Source: Flabesymbios commensalis (lineage: Eukaryota; Annelida; Polychaeta; Terebellida; Flabelligeridae). From it: DNA of 64,000 bases. The position numbers and the translations under genes are program-made. Below are positions 57,001 through 64,000 of this stretch, piece after piece. The notes beneath the pieces were generated by a model, which was given only the letters and a program-made list of their open reading frames with translations, was not told the DNA's origin and did not search any database. How positions within the stretch are numbered: the first letter of the stretch is position 1; each line of letters begins with the position of its first letter. Where the stretch lies: contig OZ024909.1 of NCBI GenBank assembly GCA_964017125.1, positions 78,250,717-78,314,716 on the forward strand, written 5' to 3'.

Positions 57001-57023
57001 GAATAGATTTTTCTGCAAGTTGA
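44299..57023 (+). CDS. HSPA12-like protein, gene B (exons 2-5)
   Basis: Exons 44299-44426, 49390-49483, 53429-53597 and 55957-57023 join in frame without any break and end IDFSAS at TGA. Landmarks are LTVPAIW, VLEPEAASLYCR, LLDAGG plus GTVDITVHKI (phosphate-2 across the 4/5 junction), and FMVGGFSTSKYL (adenosine loop). The phosphate-1 exon, equivalent to 38431-38736 of gene A, was not found upstream on the plus strand between 38.8 and 44.3 kb; it may fall in the 200-N gap. Exons 2, 3 and 4 equal those of gene A in length and phase, so the genes are paralogues arranged head to head. Introns 2 and 3 are much longer than in gene A because of inserted elements. An Hsp70-type ATPase of the HSPA12 branch, presumably cytosolic; client unknown. 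Confidence 0.85.
44531..44640. mobile_element. CCCAGCAAACA-bounded repeat
   Basis: Begins CCCAGCAAACACGATATAT; the interior has CGACCCAACGTTTACGACGT and CGGCCCAACAATGG. The right end is degenerate (TAGTGTTTTTGCG). It directly follows a TAGGGGAGACTGGGG element end. Confidence 0.55.
45219..45329. mobile_element. Complete CCCAGCAAACA-bounded repeat
   Basis: Starts CCCAGCAAACAGCCGTG and ends CTCGTGTTTTCTGGGT, an imperfect inverted end. The interior shows AAATGTTGGTTTAACGTTTG and CGCTGGCCCAACAT. About 111 bp. Confidence 0.65.
45413..46344. mobile_element. 932-bp MITE packed with TATGAGCA motifs
   Basis: The ends GGGTAAAGAGGGGTATTATG and the inverse of GGGTAAGATGGGGTAATATG match at 20 of 24 positions and are flanked by TA. 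Inside, GGGTA(A/T)TATGAGCA or its complement TGCTCATA(A/T)TACCC recurs about ten times in both orientations. No transposase frame. TA target and ends are consistent with a Tc1/mariner or pogo-type MITE. Confidence 0.75.
46480..47870 (+). pseudogene. Relic of a multicopy invertebrate protein gene (GCDT family)
   Basis: Separate plus-strand stretches resemble, in order, a large uncharacterised protein that I recall as multicopy in cnidarians, molluscs and other animals: AQDLVYGCSAG, SRQLVSLSHKAGHTICYNDV with a nearby IPPNLVHGEFVHFSADS and ATLDGKNIFHGTQMA; later LAFHSTVGCDTISF followed by KKTACLSF and HHQLF; then LPDYGLEASHCTKP. The order and the GCDT hallmark are characteristic. The copy is broken several times and cannot be expressed. 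The family is abundant and possibly carried by a mobile element, but I cannot name it. It is enclosed by the inverted arms of 44794-48526. Confidence 0.65.
48527..49389. other. Rest of gene B intron 2
   Basis: Contains a near-perfect hairpin, GGGGTCTATTGAGACA paired with TGTCTCAATCGACCCC (48714-48744), and a second right half TGTCTCAATAGACCCC at about 48764. Nothing else was recognised. Confidence 0.45.
49390..49483 (+). CDS. Gene B exon 3
   Basis: 94 bp, acceptor GTCGCAG, donor GTAAGT. Reads KIDVNHIRWMLTVPAIWGES and AKAFMRKAALQ. The intron just after the donor still aligns with gene A (ATTAGTGCAATACAC in B, CTTAGTACAATACAC in A), independent support for duplication of the whole locus. Confidence 0.9.
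49484..52147. other. Gene B intron 3, mostly unannotated
   Basis: An (AG)n microsatellite lies at 51028-51069. Degraded CCAAYGTTGG-family pieces lie near 51447 and at 52022-52085. No coding frame was seen. Confidence 0.5.
52148..53030. mobile_element. 883-bp GC-rich TA-flanked MITE
   Basis: The left end CAGTACCGATTTCACAAAAT and the inverted right end CAGTACTGATTTAGCAAAAT are followed on each side by GGGACA and a TTTTTC stretch; both ends abut TA. The interior is far more GC-rich than the flanks, with many GGCTAGCCC/GGCTGGCC palindromes (for example GCGTTAACGC at about 52198). Short frames inside lack motifs. Tc1/mariner-type target preference. Confidence 0.75.
53429..53597 (+). CDS. Gene B exon 4
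   Basis: 169 bp, acceptor TTTTTTGCAG, donor GTAATT. Encodes AGLIKTGESDNLFIVLEPEA through LLDAGG. The donor is followed within about 25 bases by the GTGA microsatellite. Confidence 0.9.
53617..54075. repeat. (GTGA)n then (CAGT)n microsatellite in gene B intron 4
   Basis: About 400 bases of GTGA with a GTGG run at about 53786-53798, then CAGT units from about 54031. It matches, strand for strand of the transcript, the tract after exon 4 of gene A, including the GTGG-type interruption. Confidence 0.97.
54278..54488. mobile_element. Two adjacent CCCAGCAAACA-family copies
   Basis: A truncated unit (54278-54360, with CGCTGGCCCAACATTGAACC) is followed by a complete one (54380-54488) that starts CCCAGCAAACACAAGACA and ends ATTTTGTGTTTACTGGGC. 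The complete copy best shows the inverted ends CCCAGYAAACACAA / TTGTGTTTACTGGG. Confidence 0.7.
54489..55956. other. Gene B intron 4, remaining part
   Basis: AT-rich. No gene or clear repeat was recognised before the exon 5 acceptor TTTTTCCAG. Confidence 0.4.
55957..57023 (+). CDS. Gene B exon 5 (C-terminal ATPase lobe and tail)
   Basis: 1067 bp from TTTTTCCAG to the stop TGA after IDFSAS. Frame intact: GGTVDITVHKILKNGKVAEV, ITPGAMSDIFKPTVDEILK, FMVGGFSTSKYL, IPEDPALAVLKGAV, RTRIARKTYGI, FYFGRTEITVTVKELG. The twelve bases encoding KNGK after KIL show what is missing by one base in gene A. Confidence 0.92.
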
Positions 57024-59245
57024 ACAGTACCTTCTCAGTGAAAATAGTTTCCATGTATGCTTAACATCTTCTAAAAAAGACATCATGCTAAGCTATATAG
57101 ATTTTTACACTATGTGAGACTATGTGAAGGACAATCTCCACACAAAGGTGTGACAGTGTCATACGTTTATGATTGTATCTGAATTTGATCAAATCACAGA
57201 TCAAAACAAATGATTGCAGTAGTTTCGAAATGAGTGACTAACTAGAAGTAGGCCTACCTGCTTGCTTGAAAAGTAATACCTGCTTGCTTGAAAAGTAAGC
57301 AGTTACTGCTGTTTTCATTCATTATTTTATTTATCATACCTAAATGTCAGTTTAATTTTTATAACAGACTCAAAACTGTAGCCATTTATCTAGATCATGT
57401 AGATGTTATTGTTAATTTATTGGCAAAGGAAAATGTATAAAGAGATACAGGCTGGCATTTCTAATCATTTCTAACCATATACTTAATATCTCTAGGATAA
57501 CTTCTATTATGATGTCACAGTTGATGGTGACTTACTGGAGACATATTTGGATCCCAGCCCCACAGTTAATGTGATTTGCTTCTGTACAATCAACGTCAGT
57601 TTTGTATGCGAGCCTTACCTTTGGTACCAAGCTACTTCTCATTTTAATTCACTTTGAGATATGAAATTCGCCGCAATTCCTGCCACAATTGGTCAAAGGT
57701 TAATGATGTGACGACATGTAAAATATATGAAATTAAATATCATGGGTTAACCCTTTCACATCTAATCATGACTATAATCGTTTTATTCCGCTTCATTGAC
57801 CGGTTAACTCACAGTTACTGGGAAGTAAATGAGTGTTTAAACAACAATATTTTGTAATTCGTCGTCTCAAATTAAACAAATATATGGTAATTGTCACCCA
57901 CTTGAATTCACTATAACATTCCCTAGTTTATGTATGATTTCCTTTATTGAGACACATTGAGTGTTAGTTATTTCAAGGTAATTTTCTCCCACTTGTGTTT
58001 CGCGGTAGCTTCATACAACTTAAAGTGGGTGAAAATTTAAACCATAACTTATCGCATTAGTTTAGTCAGTGAGTGTTATTTGTTTGAATGTGTTTACATT
58101 TACATGTGTTTACATTCACTACTGATATCCAGATCGAGAACACACTCTTAACAAGTGCATTATTTTACTTTGTACACTATTTTACTTTATATTTACCAGA
58201 ACCATTCAGAACATCATTTTATGTTATATGTAGCGATAAATAGGTACTAATATTTAACGTTGTATTTACGGTGATATTCACTATAGATGGTCTTTTTGCT
58301 TTTATAAACCGAATAAAATGTCATTTATGAAGAAATTAGTACATAATTGATAATATTGTTATAATATCTGTATGATATAAGTACTTAAACATCGTAAATA
58401 ACAAATTTATTAATACGTCGTGTTGTTATTGTTGATAAATTACATTGTATTTTATATCTTGTATTCTATCAATTACAAATTTAATATGCAAAAATAAATT
58501 GTTCATGTTACAAAATAAGCAAAATCTACTCTGAAAAATAAATGTCATTTTCCAAGTTGAATAACCACAATTATATTCACTTTTGTCATGTGTTTCACTA
58601 TTTAAAAAAAAAAAAAAAAAATTCTCAGACAACAATAAATATAAATGTGATCATTAAAATCATTTTATTTTATTTAGTACGTTGTTTTACTCACTCATTT
58701 CATGTTTATGCCGGTTGTATTATGTCCATAGCTTTTAAAATATACAACGCTATCGTCAAAAATAATGAGTTACGACAGTACTGTATACCTGATTAAGGTT
58801 AATTACGGCTAATTGGCTTAACATTTATTATCTCTTGAGATAAAGCTACATTAAACGATTCTTCAGAATAATTTCGAATTAATTATTGGTAATTTACAAA
58901 TACAATGTGTCGAATTAGGACATTGCATAGTGATTATCGTTCCGCCTGATTTTTGTCACGGTATCTCAACTTTTAAAACGTCCATTGATGATGTTGACAG
59001 GCAAACTGTAATATTCTGATATTACAATAAAATAAATGGAATATGATCCAAAAAGCTGCCGCAATTTGACGAGTAACCGATTTCTTAAAAGGCTTCTTTC
59101 ATGATGTAGCTTACCATTTGTGACAGTTTTGCACGGCGTTATGTAGATGTGGAGTCAACTACGGAGTCTCTAAAGGGACACAAGTGACAGGGGAAATCAG
59201 TAAAAAAAACAACTTGACCTTTGATCTGGTCCAAAGATTTATAAT
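57024..59245. other. Downstream flank of gene B
   Basis: AT-rich. A short direct double of ACCTGCTTGCTTGAAAAGTA lies near 57256 and a 17-A run near 58604. AATAAA hexamers appear near 58314 and 58493, far from the stop. No gene was seen. Confidence 0.4.
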
Positions 59246-60470
59246 CCATAACCACGGCTTAAAATCCGTGCCCACGCTTTATAATCCGTGCCCACTATTC
59301 ATATAATCCGTGCCCACTTCTAATAATCCGCGCCCACGACTTATCCGTGCCCACTATTCATATAATCCGTGCCAACTTCTTATAATCCGCGCCCACGACT
59401 TATAACCCGTGCCCACTATTCATATAATCCGTGCCAACTTCTTATAATCCGCGCCCACGACTTATAACCCGTGCCCACTATTCATATAATCCGTGCCAAC
59501 TTCTTATAATCCGCGCCCACGACTTATAACCCGTGCCCACTATTCATATAATCCGTGCCAACTTCTTATAATCCGCGCCCACGACTTATAACCCGTGCCC
59601 ACTATTCATATAATCCGTGCCAACTTCTTATAATCCGCGCCCACGACTTATAACCCGTGCCCACTATTCATATAATCCGTGCCAACTTCTTATAATCCGC
59701 GCCCACGACTTATAACCCGTGCCCACTATTCATATAATCCGTGCCAACTTCTTATAATCCGCGCCCACGACTTATAACCCGTGCCCACTATTCATATAAT
59801 CCGTGCCAACTTCTTATAATCCGCGCCCACGACTTATAACCCGTGCCCACTATTCATATAATCCGTGCCAACTTCTTATAATCCGCGCCCACGACTTATA
59901 ACCCGTGCCCACTATTCATATAATCCGTGCCAACTTCTAATAATCCGCGCCCACGACTTATAACCCGTGCCCACTATTCATATAATCCGTGCCAACTTCT
60001 TATAATCCGCGCCCACGACTTATAACCCGTGCCCACTATTCATATAATCCGTGCCAACTTCTTATAATCCGCGCCCACGACTTATAACCCGTGCCCACTA
60101 TTCATATAATCCGTGCCAACTTCTTATAATCCGCGCCCACGACTTATAACCCGTGCCCACTATTCATATAATCCGTGCCAACTTCTTATAATCCGCGCCC
60201 ACGACTTATAACCCGTGCCCACTATTCATATAATCCGTGCCAACTTCTTATAATCCGCGCCCACGACTTATAACCCGTGCCCACTATTCATATAATCCGT
60301 GCCCACTTCTAATAATCCGCGCCCACGACTTATCCGCGCCCACTATTCATATAATCCGTGCCAACTTCTTATAATCCGTGCCAACGACTTATAACCCGTG
60401 CCCACTATTCATATAATCCGTGCCAACTTCTTATAATCCGTGCCCACGACTTATAATCTGTGTCCACTAT
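59246..60470. repeat. Satellite, 62-bp higher-order domain
   Basis: About 15-16 nearly identical 62-bp units. Each is a trimer of 20, 22 and 20 bp: ATAATCCGCGCCCACGACTT, then ATAACCCGTGCCCACTATTC plus AT, then ATAATCCGTGCCAACTTCTT. The period is exactly 62 where checked (CGCGCCCACGACT ends at 59400 and 59462). Edge units near 59246-59340 and 60300-60470 are degenerate. Confidence 0.93.
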
Positions 60471-61858
60471 TTATAATCCGTGCCCACTTCTTATAATCCG
60501 TGCCCACGACTTCTAATTCGTGCCCACTATTTATAATCCGTACCCACGACTTATAATCCGTGCCCATTATTCATATAATCCGTGTCCACTATTCATATAA
60601 TCCGTGTCCACTATTCATATAATCCGTGCCCACTATTCATATAATCCGTGTCCACTATTCATATAATCCGTGCCCACTATTCATATAATCCGTGCCCACT
60701 ATTCATATAATCCGTGTCCACTATTCATATAATCCGTGTCCACTATTCATATACTCCGTGTCCACTATTCATATAATCCGTGCCCATTATTAATATACTC
60801 CGTGCCCACTATTCATATAATCCGTGCCCATTATTCATATAATCCGTGTCCACTATTCATATAATCCGTGCTCACTATTAACATAATCCGTGCCCACTAT
60901 TAATATAATCCGTTCCCACTATTCATATAATCCGTGTCCACTATTCATATAATCCGTGCCCACTATTAATATAATCCGTGCCCATTATTAATATACTCCG
61001 TGCCCACTATTCATATAATCCGTGTCCACTATTCATATAATCCGTGCCCACTATTAATATAATCCGTGCCCACTATTCATATAATCCGTGCCCACTATTC
61101 ATATAATCTGTGCCCATTATTAATATACTCCGTGCCCACTATTAATATACTCCGTGCTCACTATTAATATAATCCGTGCCCACTATTCATATAATCCGTG
61201 CCCACTATTAATATACTCCGTGCTCACTATTCATATAATCCGTGCCCACTATTCATATAATCCGTGCCCACTATTCATATAATCCGTGCCCACTATTAAT
61301 ATAATCCGTGCCCATTATTAATATACTCCGTGCTCACTATTCATATAATCCGTGCCCATTATTCATATAATCCGTATCCACTATTCATATAATCCGTGCC
61401 CACTATTCATATAATCCGTGCCCACTATTCATATAATCCGTGTCCACTATTCATATATTCCGTGCCCACTAATAATATAATCCGTGCCCACTATTCATAT
61501 AATCCGTGTCCACTATTCATATAATCCGTGTCCACTATTCATATAATCCGTGCCCTCTATTCATATAATCCGTGCCCACTATTCATATAATCCGTGTCCA
61601 CTATTCATATAATCCGTGTCCACTATTCATATAATCCGTGCCCTCTATTCATATAATCTGTGCCCACTATTTATATAATCCGTTCCCAGGATTTATAATC
61701 CGTGCCCACTATTCATATAATCCGTGCCCACTATTCATATAATCCGTGCTCACTATTCATCTAATCCGTGTCCACTATTCATATAATCCGTGTCCACTAT
61801 TCATATAATCCGTGCCCTCTATTCATATAATCCGTGCCAACTATTAATATAATCCGTT
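60471..61858. repeat. Satellite, 22-bp monomer domain
   Basis: More than 60 copies of the 22-bp monomer TCCACTATTCATATAATCCG plus TG, with single-base variants (TTCATA/TTAATA, GTGTCC/GTGCCC, ATAATCC/ATACTCC). It is one of the three subunits of the 62-bp repeat, so the two domains share an origin. The array stops abruptly about 100 bases before a LINE fragment. Confidence 0.93.
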
Positions 61859-61959
61859 AAAAAACTGTTATTTGTGTGTGTGACCGCCCGCCTAATTCTG
61901 GTATTATTTTTTGAGACCAACTACAATATATATATGATTCCATACGTCAAGCCGGCTAT

Positions 61960-63156
61960 ACTAATATTATTTTAACAGGTGATTTTAACGCTGACCCGAG
62001 CTCCGCTAGTGGTAACAAACTGCACTATTTTGTTAATTCTAATTCTCTACTTATGTTAATTGACCAACCAACAAGATATACAATTAATACCGCCACCATA
62101 CTAGACCAATTCATTGTCACGCCTACGCTTCGAGCCAGCAACGTGAGTATTAGCCCACCCCTCGCGACCACCGACCATTGTCAAATTTCCTGCCATATCT
62201 CAATTGATCTGGCTCCCAAAACCACTTTATCGCAACAAATCTGGCTGTACTCAGAAGCAGATTGGGACGGGCTAAACGTGGCTATCACAAACCACGATTG
62301 GCAATCATATTTAGACCGGCAGAATGTTAACGAAATCGCCTCTCTCATTACGCAATCTTTTATAAATCTCGCCAGGCAATTCATTCCCAACAAAATTGTA
62401 ACAATTTGAAAGGGCGACCAACCGTGGTACACCAACCTTTTGCGGTCTAAAAGGCGTCAGCGGGACAGACTATTTAGGAACGCTAAATCAAAAAACACCA
62501 ATGAAGCTTGGTCAAAATATCGCAGAATTCGAAATAAATATGTTCATAGTTTGGCTTTTTCAAAAAAAGCATACGAAAACAAACAAATCAGTAATTTAGA
62601 ACTAAAAGATATCGGTGGTCGCGAGTGGTGGCAAACAATCAAACATCACATTGGGAACTCAAAATCTAACAACATGCCAGCTTTATTATTGCCATCAGGC
62701 GAAGCTGTTCATGATAACATCAGCAAAGCAAGTGCCCTCAACAATTTCTTTGTTTCGCATTCCACAGTGGACGACTCACACACAGCACTGCCTGCTGCTC
62801 AATTTATCACAGAACGTCGTTTAACATCAATACGCCTCAGTGAGAAAGAAGTGCACGATATTTTGATTACCCTTAAGCCATCAAAAGCACCTGGCCCTGA
62901 CGGAATTAGTCCCCACGTTTTAAAGCTGACTGCCAAAACAATATCAAAACCTCTAACTAATATTTTTAATTTATCCCTCCAGCGCGGAATTTTTCCCAAT
63001 ATTTGGAAACAGGCAAATGTCATCCCAATATTTAAAAGGGGAGATAAGAGCTCCCCTAATAATTACCGTCCCGTGTCTTTATTAAGTTATGTAGGCAAAG
63101 TAATGGAGAAGTGTATTTTTAAGCACATTGAAAAATCCTTGCAACCAAGCCAATGA
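61960..63156 (+). mobile_element. Jockey-like LINE fragment next to the satellite
   Basis: The plus-strand frame begins inside the endonuclease (LTGDFNADPSSASG, LDQFIVTP, TTDHCQISCHI) and continues through the linker to the polymerase N-terminus (SKAPGPDGISPHVLKL, IFKRGDKSSPNNYRPVSLLS, GKVMEKCIFKHIEK). A single TGA at 62407-62409 interrupts the frame, which otherwise continues; the context KGDQPWYTN suggests a former Trp. It ends at a stop at 63154-63156 before the catalytic YADD region. 5' truncated, damage light. Confidence 0.85.
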
Positions 63157-64000
63157 AAAATACTTTGGACTGCAAGTCCAATTATAAGCCACGGATTTAA
63201 CAATCTAACGCATTCCAGATTCACCAACATCGTTGGATTTTATAACGGGCTTGTTGACAACAAACACTTGTGCTGGGTCTCATGTCAGGATCATCTTCTC
63301 ACCTCTTTTTTAATACAATTACATCATGGTCATAACATGCTTACAGACAATAGTCAGTCCTTACTCTATGGTGGTTCGCGCATCTCTCTCAGAGCTCTCT
63401 CGCTCTTTGTATCTGGCTGTCTCTATGTTATAAATTCTGCGCACTGGCAGACTTCTCCGAGTATAACATAGAATAACTGTGCCATCCTCTAGCCTTGTTC
63501 ACACAAGTAACTCAGCTAACAAGAGACACTGAGCCAATGCTAGCCCAATGTTGGTCCGACGTCTTAGACAGTGGACCAACCACAAAACAGCATTATTTGG
63601 TCTAGCTGCTCACAATCATCTCTGCCACCTTTCTACCTCTGAAGGTGGGGTCTCAGAGATACGTTTACATGACTACTCACAACTATATAATCTATTAAAT
63701 AATAAAGATTTCATAATATATGTATTATCAGTGGGCAGACTTGTAGCTTCCGACGACACGTTGTAGACCTTGGTCATGGCCTTCCATTCGTGCCCTGGAT
63801 CCACAAATGTCTGTTTGGCAGAACATCCTCGCTATCACTGCTATAATGAGGTATGTTCGCACCTGTCCTAGTGGCAACGCTGGCAAAACGCCGGCCCAAT
63901 GCGCTCAACTCTGGCATTGCTGACCCAACGTCGGCCCAACTTAATACATAAATACAATGGTTTAATAATAACTGTTTCCGTTATACATTCAGCTAATATA
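63157..64000. other. Flank with two short family repeats
   Basis: 63525-63580 (GAGCCAATGCTAGCCCAATG) and 63868-63945 (CGCCGGCCCAATGCGCTCAA) belong to the CCAAYGTTGG family. No gene was recognised. Confidence 0.5.

Noticed and set aside
59246-61858. A CRISPR-like array
   Set aside because: Repeats are contiguous with no unique spacers, in an animal genome; it is a satellite.

Overview
The window looks like AT-rich genomic DNA from an invertebrate animal. The basis is long introns with GT-AG borders, several LINE clades, tRNA-derived SINEs, many TA-flanked MITE-like elements, long microsatellites and a satellite array. A marine lophotrochozoan, most likely a mollusc, fits best because expanded HSPA12-type Hsp70 genes are typical there; the taxon is inference. 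No bacterial features are present, and there is one 200-N assembly gap (40651-40850).

Two host genes are supported, both HSPA12-like (distant Hsp70 relatives with an actin-like ATPase fold). Gene A is on the minus strand (coding exons 38431-38736, 19415-19542, 19024-19117, 16857-17025, 15117-16179). Gene B is on the plus strand (exons 44299-44426, 49390-49483, 53429-53597, 55957-57023); its first coding exon was not found. The pair lies head to head. Exons 2, 3 and 4 have identical lengths (128, 94, 169 bp) and the splice phases match. Both genes carry a long GTGA/TCAC microsatellite just after exon 4, with the same kind of GTGG interruption, so the pair is an inverted duplication. Gene A has a one-base frame break in its last exon relative to gene B.

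Layout: 0.4-1.6 kb, a 254-bp direct duplication around a minisatellite; 1.6-3.4 kb, a TIR element; 3.8-10 kb, a nearly full-length CR1-like LINE (minus) with a GDSL/SGNH-type ORF1 and a lightly damaged ORF2; 10-13 kb, diverged repeat copies; 14-38.8 kb, gene A with SINEs, MITEs and minisatellites in its introns; 35.9-37.5 kb, a LINE fragment with an internal duplication; 38.8-44.3 kb, the space between the two genes, with the gap, an (AAT)n tract, a SINE and a duplicated 145-bp segment; 44.3-57 kb, gene B, whose second intron holds a nested composite with 230-250-bp inverted arms around a decayed multicopy protein gene; 59.2-61.9 kb, a satellite with 62-bp higher-order and 22-bp monomer domains; 62-63.2 kb, a Jockey-like LINE fragment abutting the satellite.

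The most unusual items are the mirrored HSPA12 pair with its conserved intronic microsatellite, the composite at 44.8-48.5 kb, the two-domain satellite, and a short dispersed family bounded by CCCAGCAAACA that recurs about fifteen times.
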